A DNA stretch of 8,735 bases from Acidobacteriota bacterium (GTDB lineage: Bacteria; Acidobacteriota; Holophagae; Thermotomaculales; Thermotomaculaceae): the NCBI GenBank assembly GCA_015487755.1, contig WFPG01000041.1, positions 1-8,735 on the forward strand, written 5' to 3'. The number at the start of each line of letters is the position of its first letter. The first letter of the stretch is position 1. The notes beneath the pieces are model-generated. The model searched no databases, had not been told where the DNA came from, and saw only the letters and a list, made by a program, of their open reading frames with translations. A program made the position numbers and the translations under genes. Below are positions 1 to 6,852 of the stretch, one piece after another.

Positions 1-1075
1 AATATATATCAAACGGTTTTATGCCGCCTGAATAGCCTTCAGGGATGTATGTGCAGAATGGTTCTTCTTCGTATATGTCTCCGTAAACAGCGTATGCCCT
101 TGCCCTGCAGCCGCCGCATACCCCTTTGTATTTGCATGCGCCGCACCTTCCCTTGTAATTTGAGAAATCCCTTAACCCGCTGAATAACTCTCCGTTCCAT
201 ATCTCTTCAAGGGATTGCTTGAATATGTTTCCCCCTGATACCGGGAAGTATGAGCAGGGCAGCACCTCTCCGTCACTTCTTATCAAGCATATTGTTTGTG
301 CCGCAACGCAGCCCTTGTTTGCCTTTGTTGAAAAGGTTAAATCCCTTCTCTTTGCCGCTTTTCCCTCTTCTTGTTTCTTTTCAATGAATATTCTGTAGTA
401 GTGGGGGGCACAGGTAGGCCTTACCAGTATTTCGTTTTCCTTTTGCTCAAGTTCATAGTGCCACTCAAGTATTCTGTCGTAGTCTTCAGGGGGTATTAAC
501 TCTTCCATTATCTCTTTCCCCCTGCCTGTTGGCACTATCATAAACATATACCATGCCGTTGCCCCTAATTTTTTGGCAAGTTTGTATGTGTTTTCTATGT
601 CGTGCATATTTCTTTTTGTGAATGAAGAGTTTATTAAAAATGGGATATTGTGCTTTTTCAGGTATTCAATCCCTCTTAAAATCCCTTCAAATGCGCCCTG
701 GTGGTTTCTGAAATTGTCATGCACCTCGGCTGTGCTTCCGTCTAAAGAGAGGGATACCATTTTTATTCCCGTTTCTTTCATTTTTTCGCAATGCTCGTCG
801 TTTATAAGCGTGCCGTTTGTGGCTATGCACATTCTAAATCCCAAATCCGTTCCCCTCTGTGCAAGTTTGTACAGGTCTTTTCTCAATAAAGGCTCTCCCC
901 CTGAAAGCACTAAAACAGGTTTGCAGAATGCGGCTATTTTATCTAAAACCTCCATTGCCTGTTCTGTATCCATAGGCTCAGGCAAATGCATTGTTGAGGA
1001 TGAGCGGCAGTGAACACATGAAAGGTTGCACCTCGGGGTTACTTCCCACGCTATCCATCTTAAATCACTTATCAT
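1..1075 (-). CDS. ahbD: AhbD-like radical SAM/SPASM haem b synthase (3' end cut by window edge)
   Basis: Seen: an open frame of 358 codons runs from the ATG at 1075 to the left edge without a stop, so the C-terminus is missing. Near the N-terminus is the radical SAM triad CNLSCVHC (Cys16, 20, 23), followed by the GGEP motif at 59-62. Further on come VPTGRG (181-186), [10 protein letters not shown] (221-230) and a SPASM-type cysteine set (Cys256, 274, 311, 314, 320, 323, 341) containing [10 protein letters not shown]. Known: this combination typifies the haem-related AhbC/AhbD/NirJ group; AhbD oxidatively decarboxylates Fe-coproporphyrin III to haem b in the sirohaem-based pathway of anaerobes. 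Inference: the full cysteine set and WEVTPRCN favour AhbD over AhbC or NirJ, but this is not proven. It acts in the cytosol and needs reduced electron carriers. The start overlaps the end of the Rieske gene by 11 bases, with AAGGGGGA (1081-1088) as ribosome site, so translation is probably coupled. Most of the protein is present, since the family runs to roughly 350-400 residues. Confidence 0.82.
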   Translation of the reverse strand, partial: MISDLRWIAWEVTPRCNLSCVHCRSSSTMHLPEPMDTEQAMEVLDKIAAFCKPVLVLSGGEPLLRKDLYKLAQRGTDLGFRMCIATNGTLINDEHCEKMKETGIKMVSLSLDGSTAEVHDNFRNHQGAFEGILRGIEYLKKHNIPFLINSSFTKRNMHDIENTYKLAKKLGATAWYMFMIVPTGRGKEIMEELIPPEDYDRILEWHYELEQKENEILVRPTCAPHYYRIFIEKKQEEGKAAKRRDLTFSTKANKGCVAAQTICLIRSDGEVLPCSYFPVSGGNIFKQSLEEIWNGELFSGLRDFSNYKGRCGACKYKGVCGGCRARAYAVYGDIYEEEPFCTYIPEGYSGGIKPFDIY

Positions 1076-1439
1076 CTTTTTCCCCCTTAAATTTTACTTC
1101 GGGAAAGAACAGCAGGTTTTCCTGTTCTTCTTCTTTTTTCTCTTTGACAAAAATCTTTCCGTCTTCTATTTTAACCTTATAGAGTTTTAACTGAAAGTTA
1201 TTTCCCTTTCCCTTGCCGTCTTCAAGGTTAAACCTATAACCGTGCCAGTGGCATTGAACTTCATTTTTAAGGTACTTTGCCTTTGTTAAGTCAGCTCTTG
1301 CGTGTGGGCAGTGTGAGTCAAAAACAAAGTATTTCTCCCCGTTGAAGTAAACAGTGAGTTTTTTTAACCCTAACCTTACTTGTTTAGGTTTTCCTTTTAC
1401 AATTTCTTTTGTCTCTATTAAAAATTTGTAATCTTCCAT
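1065..1439 (-). CDS. Small soluble Rieske [2Fe-2S] protein
   Basis: Seen: 124 residues holding one Rieske motif, Cys44-Pro-His46, then 16 residues, then Cys63-His-Trp-His66, followed by GYRF and an acidic-Gly turn. Both cysteines and both histidines needed to bind the cluster are present. There is no signal peptide or membrane segment, and the C-terminal third is rich in Lys and Glu. Known: this length and the CxWHGYRF form match the Rieske-type ferredoxins of dioxygenase systems and the NirD-like small subunits, which carry electrons, rather than the membrane-bound bc1 Rieske protein. Inference: as first gene of a two-gene operon overlapping the AhbD-like gene, it may pass electrons to or from that enzyme, or protect the pathway from oxidants. 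The ATG is supported by GGAGGGA at 1442-1448, four bases upstream, and by a good promoter. The family is certain; the partner is not. Confidence 0.88.
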   Translation of the reverse strand: MEDYKFLIETKEIVKGKPKQVRLGLKKLTVYFNGEKYFVFDSHCPHARADLTKAKYLKNEVQCHWHGYRFNLEDGKGKGNNFQLKLYKVKIEDGKIFVKEKKEEEQENLLFFPEVKFKGEKDDK

Positions 1440-1460
1440 AATCCCTCCAGAATCAATTTA

Positions 1461-1489
1461 ATTATACTTAAACTTTATTTTTTTGTAAA
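1461..1489 (-). promoter_or_regulatory. Sigma-70-type promoter of the Rieske/ahbD-like operon
   Basis: On the minus strand a TTTACA -35 box (1484-1489) is followed after exactly 17 bases by a perfect TATAAT -10 box (1461-1466). The -10 ends 21 bases before the Rieske start codon, so the leader is short and leaves room for little beyond the ribosome site. An A/T run lies directly upstream of the -35 and could act as an UP element. Confidence 0.72.
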
Positions 1490-1498
1490 AATTTTTTG

Positions 1499-1527
1499 TT
1501 GAAATAAGCTTGTTAGAGGAGTAAAGT
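1499..1527 (+). promoter_or_regulatory. Candidate promoter of the YeeE/YedE gene
   Basis: TTGAAA (1499-1504) and TAAAGT (1522-1527) are 17 bases apart on the plus strand, 31 bases before the gene's ATG. The -10 matches the consensus at only four of six positions, and an alternative TAGAAT at 1527-1532 lacks a well-placed -35. It lies just beside the opposite-facing promoter, so the two may compete or share a regulator. Confidence 0.35.
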
Positions 1528-1549
1528 AGAATTAGCAAAAAGTTTTTTG

Positions 1550-1554
1550 GGAGG
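1550..1554 (+). promoter_or_regulatory. Ribosome binding site fixing the YeeE/YedE start
   Basis: GGAGG sits four bases before the ATG at 1559. The frame can be opened earlier, at a TTG at 1547, but that codon would overlap or precede the ribosome site and has none of its own. The ATG at 1559 is therefore preferred. The same GGAGG-N4-ATG spacing is seen at the divergent Rieske gene. Confidence 0.75.
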
Positions 1555-1558
1555 GGAT

Positions 1559-2563
1559 ATGTTGGAGATTTTTGTTTTAGGGTTTTTATTCGGGTTTGCC
1601 ATTATATACGCGAAATTAAACAGGTTTGAAACTATAAGCGGGATGGCAACCCTTGAAGATTTAACTGTTGCAAAGGCAATGGCTTTCGCTATAGGGTTTG
1701 GAATGATTATCCTTGCCTTTGAGATAGGGTTCGGTTTTGCAGGCTACCATGTTAAACCCTTTGTTTTAGGCGGTGTTGTTTTAGGCGGCATTCTTTTTGG
1801 AATCGGTATGGCAATTTTAGGCTACTGCCCCGGAACTCTTGCAATTTCGGTTGGCGAGGGATCTGTTGACGCTATTGTAGGATTGATAGGCGGGCTTTTC
1901 GGTGGATTGGTTTTCACCCTTGTATTGCCCTCAATTAAAGGTGTTTTAGGGCCCAATTTAGGCAAAGTATCCCTTGAAAGCATTTTAGGGAATCACGGGA
2001 TTCTGTTTTACATTCTTGCTTTTGTTTTTGGCCTTGTCTTAATTTATCTTTCCTTTTACCTTGACAAAATTGAAGGCAAAAAAGATAAAAAGTGGCTTTA
2101 TTCAGGAATTATGTTAGGCATTTTGAACCCTATAATTTTTCTTAAAGTTGTTCAAAACAGGCCGATAGGGGCTTCAACCGCTTTTCCCTACCTTGCGGAT
2201 AAGATTGTAGGGGCGACAACCAACCCTTACTTTCAGAAGATTCAGACCCCCGGGTACTGGGAAGTTGTTTTTCTTGCAGGGGCTCTTGTTTGTGCATTTG
2301 TTTTTTCTGTTTTTAAAAAGGAATTTGCTTTTCAATGTGTTTACCCGAGATGGGAGAAGTATAAAGGCAGTTCAAAGGCTAAAAGGCTTGTTTACTCATT
2401 TATCGGCGGGTTTATCCTTATATTCGGCGCAAGGATGGCAGGAGGTTGCACAAGCGGTCATATTCTTTCTGGAGTTATGCAAATTGCGGTAAGTAGCATT
2501 GTTTTCGGGTTTTTTGTGTTTTTGAGTTTGGTTATTACAGGCAAACTTTTTTACAGGAGATAA
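1559..2563 (+). CDS. YeeE/YedE-family membrane transporter, probably for thiosulfate or another sulfur compound
   Basis: Seen: 334 residues from the chosen ATG, with about nine hydrophobic segments (near 2-18, 39-61, 67-90, 103-124, 148-168, 179-197, 236-252, 278-290, 306-328). The first half carries GYCPGT (Cys90), the second GGCTSGH (Cys297), and between them lies NRPIGAST (200-207). Known: these Gly/Cys loops are the signature of the YeeE/YedE (DUF395, sulf_transp) family; in the thiosulfate importer TsuA conserved cysteines along the pore relay the substrate. Inference: inner-membrane uptake of thiosulfate or a related sulfur species. Both repeat halves are in one chain, unlike the split YedE-like pairs of some bacteria. 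No TusA/YeeD sulfur carrier gene is adjacent, so the acceptor must be elsewhere. Other cysteines are at about 245 and 260. The gene is divergent from the Rieske operon and ends at its own terminator, so it is monocistronic. Confidence 0.85.
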   Translation: MLEIFVLGFLFGFAIIYAKLNRFETISGMATLEDLTVAKAMAFAIGFGMIILAFEIGFGFAGYHVKPFVLGGVVLGGILFGIGMAILGYCPGTLAISVGEGSVDAIVGLIGGLFGGLVFTLVLPSIKGVLGPNLGKVSLESILGNHGILFYILAFVFGLVLIYLSFYLDKIEGKKDKKWLYSGIMLGILNPIIFLKVVQNRPIGASTAFPYLADKIVGATTNPYFQKIQTPGYWEVVFLAGALVCAFVFSVFKKEFAFQCVYPRWEKYKGSSKAKRLVYSFIGGFILIFGARMAGGCTSGHILSGVMQIAVSSIVFGFFVFLSLVITGKLFYRR

Positions 2564-2573
2564 AAATTTTTCG

Positions 2574-2599
2574 GGGGGATTCATTCCCCCTTTTTCTTT
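2574..2599 (+). terminator. Rho-independent terminator after the YeeE/YedE gene
   Basis: GGGGGA (2574-2579), a five-base loop TTCAT, TCCCCC (2585-2590), then TTTTTCTTT. The six-base GC-rich stem with a T-run begins 11 bases after the stop codon. Confidence 0.85.
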
Positions 2600-2628
2600 A
2601 AATATTCTATGTTTCCCCCTTTAACAAA

Positions 2629-2657
2629 TTGTAAAATTTCCCTTTTTTTGATAGATT
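2629..2657 (+). promoter_or_regulatory. Weak promoter candidate for the carboxyltransferase-purB pair
   Basis: TTGTAA (2629-2634) and TAGATT (2652-2657) are separated by 17 bases, each matching four of six consensus positions. A second overlapping option pairs TTGATA (2648-2653) with GACAAT (2671-2676), also at 17 bases, but that would leave only 17 bases before the ATG. A promoter is expected here because a strong terminator lies just upstream; which of the two is used cannot be told by eye. Confidence 0.33.
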
Positions 2658-2693
2658 AAAGGAAGGTTTAGACAATTTTAAGAGGGGGATTGG

Positions 2694-4244
2694 ATGACTC
2701 TTGAAGAAAAATTAAAGGAATTAAAAGAAAGAAATGAAAAAGCGCTTTTAGGCGGCGGCAAAGAGAGGATAGAAAAGCAGCATGCAACAGGTAAATTAAC
2801 GGCGAGGGAGAGAATAGAGTTGCTTTTAGATAAAGGCACTTTTGAAGAGTTAGACAGGTTTGTTGTTCACAGGTGCAATAACTTCGGAATGGAAAAAAAG
2901 AAGATTATTGGAGACGGTGTTGTTACCGGGTTCGGAAGGATAGACGGCAGGCTTGTTTATGTGTTTTCTCAGGATTTTACAGTATTCGGCGGCTCACTTT
3001 CAGAGATGTACGCAAAAAAGATATGCAAGATAATGGATCTGTCAATGAAGGTTGGCGCCCCTGTTATTGGTTTGAATGATTCGGGCGGCGCAAGGATTCA
3101 CGAAGGTGTTGTTTCTTTAGGCGGTTATGCGGATATTTTTTTAAGAAATACCCTTGCTTCAGGGGTAATACCCCAGATTTCCGCAATTATGGGGCCGTGC
3201 GCAGGCGGGGCTGTTTACTCTCCCGCAATTACAGATTTTACTTTAATGGTTAAAGACACATCATACATGTTTGTTACGGGGCCTGATGTTATTAAAACCG
3301 TTACCCATGAAGAGGTTACCAAAGAAGAGTTAGGCGGGGCAAGGACTCACAACGAAATTTCAGGGGTGGCTCACTTTGCGTTAGAAAACGATAAGGCATG
3401 CCTTGCATGTATAAGGGAATTGCTTTCATTTATGCCGTCAAACAATATGGAAGAGCCCCCAAGGGCAGAGTGCAATGACCCTGTTGACAGGGTTATTCCT
3501 GAGTTAAACACCGTTGTTCCCGATAATCCTAATTTGCCTTACGATATAAGGGATATAATAAGGCCTGTTCTTGACAATCAATACTTTTTTGAGGTGCAGG
3601 AGCACTTTGCCAAAAATATTGTTATAGGTTTTGGAAGGTTGAACGGAAGGCCTGTGGGAATTGTTGCAAACCAGCCTAATTACCTTGCAGGGGTGCTTGA
3701 CATTAACGCATCAAGAAAGGCGGCAAGGTTTGTCAGGTTTTGCGATGCTTTTAATATCCCTCTCATTACTTTTGAAGATGTGCCGGGCTTTTTGCCGGGG
3801 GTTAACCAGGAGCACGGGGGGATAATAGTTCATGGAGCAAAGTTGCTTTATGCATTTTCCGAGGCAACAGTGCCTAAAATTACCGTTATTACGAGGAAGG
3901 CATACGGCGGGGCATACTGCGTAATGGCTTCAAAACACATAAGGACTGATTACAACTTTGCTTACCCGACTGCCGAGATTGCAGTTATGGGGCCTGAAGG
4001 TGCTGTAAATATACTTTACAGAAAAGAACTTGCAAAGGCTGAAAACCCTGATGAATTGAGAAAGCAACTTGTTGAGGATTACAAAAAACTCTTTGCAAAC
4101 CCGTACACCGCTGCCGAAATGGGATTTGTTGACGAGATTATTATGCCTGAAAACACAAGGGTTAAACTTATAAAAGCGCTTGAATCACTTGATAATAAAA
4201 GGGATAATCTGCCTCCTAAAAAACACGGCAATATTCCTTTATAA
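2694..4244 (+). CDS. Acyl-CoA carboxyltransferase, PccB / methylmalonyl-CoA decarboxylase alpha (MmdA) type
   Basis: Seen: 516 residues with the two crotonase-like halves of a biotin-dependent carboxyltransferase. The N-half has [11 protein letters not shown] (94-104), the acyl-CoA oxyanion-hole segment SGGARIHEG (130-138) and [11 protein letters not shown] (167-177). The C-half has EDVPGFLPG (361-369), [17 protein letters not shown] (375-391), the glycine-rich [12 protein letters not shown] (403-414) and [17 protein letters not shown] (423-439), ending in [10 protein letters not shown]. Known: length and motifs fit the propionyl-CoA carboxylase beta subunit and the MmdA subunit of sodium-pumping methylmalonyl-CoA decarboxylase, which cannot be separated by sequence alone. 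Either moves CO2 between carboxybiotin and propionyl/methylmalonyl-CoA in the cytosol. No biotin carrier, biotin carboxylase or membrane decarboxylase subunit is adjacent, so the complex must be completed from another locus. The ATG follows AGAGGGGGAT (2681-2690). It heads a transcript with purB after a 31-base gap. Confidence 0.9.
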   Translation: MTLEEKLKELKERNEKALLGGGKERIEKQHATGKLTARERIELLLDKGTFEELDRFVVHRCNNFGMEKKKIIGDGVVTGFGRIDGRLVYVFSQDFTVFGGSLSEMYAKKICKIMDLSMKVGAPVIGLNDSGGARIHEGVVSLGGYADIFLRNTLASGVIPQISAIMGPCAGGAVYSPAITDFTLMVKDTSYMFVTGPDVIKTVTHEEVTKEELGGARTHNEISGVAHFALENDKACLACIRELLSFMPSNNMEEPPRAECNDPVDRVIPELNTVVPDNPNLPYDIRDIIRPVLDNQYFFEVQEHFAKNIVIGFGRLNGRPVGIVANQPNYLAGVLDINASRKAARFVRFCDAFNIPLITFEDVPGFLPGVNQEHGGIIVHGAKLLYAFSEATVPKITVITRKAYGGAYCVMASKHIRTDYNFAYPTAEIAVMGPEGAVNILYRKELAKAENPDELRKQLVEDYKKLFANPYTAAEMGFVDEIIMPENTRVKLIKALESLDNKRDNLPPKKHGNIPL

Positions 4245-4275
4245 TTTTAGAAGTAAATAAATCTCGGAGGAGTTA

Positions 4276-5712
4276 ATGGATAAAAAGATTTACAATAACC
4301 CGCTTGTTGTAAGGTATGCATCCAGAGAGATGGCTTACCTTTTTTCAGACGAATACAAGTTTAAAACATGGAGAAAACTCTGGCTGATTCTTGCTGAGGC
4401 GGAGAAGGATTTAGGCTTGCCTATTACAGACGAGCAGATAGAGGAGATGAGGGAGCACCTTGAAGATATTGATTTTGAGTATGCCGCAAAAAAGGAAAAG
4501 GAATTGAAGCACGATGTTATGGCTCATATTCATACCTTCGGCAAGGCTGCGCCTTCCGCGATGTCAATTATTCACCTTGGGGCAACCTCTGCCTTTGTTG
4601 GGGACAACACAGACTTAATTCAAATGAAAGAGGGGCTTGCACTTGTTAGAAAAAGGCTTTTAAAGGTTATGAGCAACTTAAGAAAGTTTGCCTGTGATTA
4701 TAGAAAGATGCCTACTTTGGGGTTTACACATTTTCAGCCTGCCCAGTTAACCACAGTGGGCAAAAGGGCTGCCTTGTGGCTGCAGGATTTGCTTATAGAC
4801 TTTAAACTCATTTCACTTCTCCACAGCAGAATTCCCGCAAGAGGGGTAAAGGGAACAACAGGGACTCAGGCAAGTTTTCTTAAACTCTTTAACGGAGACG
4901 AGGAAAAGGTTAAGCAACTTGACGAAATTGTTGTTAAAAGAATGGGTTTTCCGAGAAGTTTGACAATAACAGGCCAGACATATACAAGGAAGATTGACGA
5001 CGATGTCGTTCATGTTTTAAGGCAGGTTGCGGTATCCTGCTCTAAATTCGGAAACGATTTAAGGCTTTTGCAGCACGACAGGGAGATGGAAGAGCCTTTT
5101 GAGGAAAAACAGGTAGGTTCTTCCGCAATGGCCTACAAGAGAAACCCTATGCGCTCTGAAAGAATGACGGCGCTTGCAAGGTATTTAATCTCACTTGCCG
5201 ACAATACTGCCTTTACGGCGGCAACCCAATGGTTTGAAAGAACTCTTGACGATTCTGCAAATAGAAGGATTGTAATCCCTCATGCATTTCTAACCGCAGA
5301 TGCATTGCTTTTAATATACGCTAACATAACCGAAGGTTTAAGGGTAAACGAAAAGGTTATCGAGGCGCATGTAGCGAGGGAATTGCCTTTTATGGCGACC
5401 GAGAATATTTTGATGGAATCGGTTAAGAGAGGGGGAGACAGGCAGGAAATTCATGAAATTATAAGGCAGTACTCTCATAAAGCAATGGACGCAATAAAAG
5501 CAGGAGCAGACAAAAACCCGTTAATAGACTTCCTTGCGGAAGATGAGAGAATTCCTTTAAACAGGGAAGAAATAATGGGAATTTTAAAGCCTGAGGAGTT
5601 TATAGGAAGAGCTCCCTCTCAGGTTGAAGAGTTTTTAAGAAACGAGATTGACCCGATTCTTGACACCTATCAGGATATAATTGACGGGAAAAAGGTGGAT
5701 TTGAATGTGTAA
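4276..5712 (+). CDS. purB: Adenylosuccinate lyase, animal-like form
   Basis: Seen: 478 residues with fumarase/aspartase superfamily features: KHDVMAHIHTFG (78-89), HLGATSAFVGDNTD (100-113), TLGFTHFQPAQLTTVGKR (147-164) holding the probable general acid His152, KGTTGTQASFL (192-202), the mobile signature loop GSSAMAYKRNPMRSE (281-295) with catalytic Ser282/Ser283, and RTLDDSANRR (322-331). Known: the enzyme releases fumarate twice in purine synthesis, from SAICAR and from adenylosuccinate. From memory, near-identical stretches occur in human ADSL (484 residues), including ITGQTYTRK, WFERTLDDSANRR and ELPFMATENI, whereas the Bacillus/Thermotoga-type PurB is shorter, about 430 residues. The signature loop has Ala286 where Pro is usual (SSAMPYKRNP). 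GGAGGAG (4266-4272) precedes the ATG. No other purine gene is nearby; it follows the carboxyltransferase by 31 bases. Confidence 0.95.
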   Translation: MDKKIYNNPLVVRYASREMAYLFSDEYKFKTWRKLWLILAEAEKDLGLPITDEQIEEMREHLEDIDFEYAAKKEKELKHDVMAHIHTFGKAAPSAMSIIHLGATSAFVGDNTDLIQMKEGLALVRKRLLKVMSNLRKFACDYRKMPTLGFTHFQPAQLTTVGKRAALWLQDLLIDFKLISLLHSRIPARGVKGTTGTQASFLKLFNGDEEKVKQLDEIVVKRMGFPRSLTITGQTYTRKIDDDVVHVLRQVAVSCSKFGNDLRLLQHDREMEEPFEEKQVGSSAMAYKRNPMRSERMTALARYLISLADNTAFTAATQWFERTLDDSANRRIVIPHAFLTADALLLIYANITEGLRVNEKVIEAHVARELPFMATENILMESVKRGGDRQEIHEIIRQYSHKAMDAIKAGADKNPLIDFLAEDERIPLNREEIMGILKPEEFIGRAPSQVEEFLRNEIDPILDTYQDIIDGKKVDLNV

Positions 5713-5718
5713 AAAAAT

Positions 5719-5744
5719 AACCGGGATTATCCGTCCCGGTTTTT
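5719..5744 (+). terminator. Rho-independent terminator after purB
   Basis: AACCGGGA (5719-5726), a seven-base loop, then TCCCGGTT (5734-5741) followed by TTT. The eight-base perfect stem begins seven bases after the purB stop and is preceded by a run of seven As, so it might also work on the opposite strand. The downstream T-run is short (five Ts including the last two of the stem) before it enters the next hairpin. Confidence 0.82.
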
Positions 5745-5760
5745 CCCAAATAATTTGGGA
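5744..5760 (+). repeat. Second hairpin directly behind the purB terminator
   Basis: TCCCAAA, loop TAA, TTTGGGA: a perfect seven-base inverted repeat with a three-base loop, starting where the terminator's T-run ends. It has no T-run after it, so it is not a terminator by itself. It could be a back-up hairpin, a 3'-end stabiliser, a protein-binding palindrome for the murB side, or chance. Confidence 0.6.
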
Positions 5761-5926
5761 GAAGGCTGTCATTTAATTTATATGCAAGTTCAATGCCAGT
5801 TTAGGCTATGGGGGATGATTGAAGTTTAATTGCCTGAATTTAACGGCATTATTTAGAAATTTCCAATCTTTAAGGGTAAGATAGGTGTTCAAATATGTCA
5901 TTTTGGCATTCAAAAGGTGATGATAA
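5761..5926 (+). other. murB upstream region, no confident promoter or small gene seen
   Basis: These 166 bases must hold the murB promoter, because two hairpins separate them from purB. The best match I find is TAGAAA (5854-5859), 17 bases, TAAGAT (5877-5882), four of six at each box, which is weak. No small open frame with a ribosome site is evident. TTCAATGCCA (5789-5798) and TGGCATTCAA (5904-5913) are inverse-complementary at nine of ten positions; the second arm abuts the murB ribosome site. This may be chance. Confidence 0.35.
5915..5920 (+). promoter_or_regulatory. Ribosome binding site selecting the GTG start of murB
   Basis: AGGTGA lies six bases before the GTG at 5927. An ATG at 5920 overlaps the site but is in another frame and meets a stop after four codons. 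No in-frame ATG exists until far inside the conserved domain (Met139), so GTG is the only sensible start. Confidence 0.7.
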
Positions 5927-6850
5927 GTGGATAATTTAACTAAAAAACGCTTGATTGATTTTTTAAAACTTAAAAACATTGAATTTTACAGGGATTTTTC
6001 ATTAAAGGAATTTACCACTTATAAGACTGGCGGAAAAGGGGAAGTTGTAATATTTCCTAATTCTGTTGAGCAGTTTAAAAAAAGTTTTGTATTCTGCAAA
6101 CGACAGAAAATCCCTTTCTATGTGTTAGGCGGAGGGGCAAATGTAATAGTCAATGACAACGGTGTTGAAGGAGTGGTGTGTATCACTAAAAACCTCAATA
6201 AAGTTTACTATAAAAGCGGGAAAATCTTTGCTCAATGTGGAGTTTCCCTTGAAAATCTCTCTTGTTTTTCATATACAAAAGGGGTTTCAGGCTTTGAGTT
6301 TGCTTACAATATCCCGGGAACGGTAGGCGGTGCATTGATTATGAATGCCGGTAACAATTACGGCGAATTTAGAAATATCACCTGTTTTGTAAAGTGTATG
6401 GACAAAAACGGGAAAGAGTTTGTATTCCCTAAAAATATGTGTCAATTCGGGTATAGGACTTCAATCTTTAAAGAAAAGGGTTTTGTTATTTTAGAGGCTG
6501 TTTTTAGCGCAACTGCAAGGAAGAAAAAACGGGAAATTCTTTCTTTGATGGAAAAGATAAAAAAGGAAAGAGAATCCAAATTCCCCCTTGAATATCCTAA
6601 TGCCGGGAGTGTTTTTAAAAGGCCTAAAGGCTACTATGCAGGCAAGTTAATTGAAGAGGCAGGTTGCGGCGGTTTAAAGGTTGGGGAAGCCATGGTTTCC
6701 GAAAAACACAAAGGCTTTATTGTAAACCTTGGTAATGCTACCTCTCAAGAGATAAAGGATTTAATTGCCCTTGTTCAAAAAAGGGTTTATGACAGGTTTG
6801 GCGTTAAATTGGAAAGGGAGCAGATATTTTTCCCTGAAGATTTTATGTGA
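5927..6850 (+). CDS. murB: UDP-N-acetylenolpyruvoylglucosamine reductase (MurB)
   Basis: Seen: 307 residues with the FAD-binding signature FTTYKTGGKGEV (29-40), GGGANVIV (68-75) and IPGTVGGALIMNAGNNYGE (129-147), then GYRTSIFKE (175-183, conserved Arg177), PNAGSVFKRP (224-233, with proton-donor Ser228), AGKLIEEAG (238-246), VSEKHKGFIVN (257-267) and LEREQIFF (295-302, conserved Glu298). Known: MurB uses NADPH and FAD to reduce enolpyruvyl-UDP-GlcNAc to UDP-MurNAc, the second committed step of peptidoglycan synthesis, in the cytosol. Arg, Ser and Glu at these places form the catalytic set. The length and compact C-terminal region fit the type II (Gram-positive-like) MurB. It stands alone rather than in a murein/cell-division cluster and ends two bases from the stop of the convergent gene. 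The start is GTG. Confidence 0.95.
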   Translation: MDNLTKKRLIDFLKLKNIEFYRDFSLKEFTTYKTGGKGEVVIFPNSVEQFKKSFVFCKRQKIPFYVLGGGANVIVNDNGVEGVVCITKNLNKVYYKSGKIFAQCGVSLENLSCFSYTKGVSGFEFAYNIPGTVGGALIMNAGNNYGEFRNITCFVKCMDKNGKEFVFPKNMCQFGYRTSIFKEKGFVILEAVFSATARKKKREILSLMEKIKKERESKFPLEYPNAGSVFKRPKGYYAGKLIEEAGCGGLKVGEAMVSEKHKGFIVNLGNATSQEIKDLIALVQKRVYDRFGVKLEREQIFFPEDFM

Positions 6851-6852
6851 TT

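Noticed and set aside
573..1182. Plus-strand open frames opposite the radical SAM and Rieske genes
   Set aside because: They are antisense to genes with clear catalytic motifs, have no ribosome sites of note and give low-complexity Ser/Leu-rich proteins.
1547..1558. TTG start for the YeeE/YedE gene
   Set aside because: It would lie before and overlap the only good ribosome site; the ATG at 1559 has proper spacing.
2265..2584. Overlapping frames on both strands within the end of the YeeE/YedE gene
   Set aside because: The real frame carries the conserved GGCTSGH motif here; the others are shadows without family features.
4813..5013. Minus-strand frame inside purB
   Set aside because: It is antisense to the conserved KGTTGTQASF and ITGQTYTRK region and has no supporting signals.
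5761..5926. Riboswitch, including a c-di-GMP type, or small RNA in the murB leader
   Set aside because: I could not find the conserved core of any riboswitch class known to me, and no promoter-terminator pair bounds an RNA gene.
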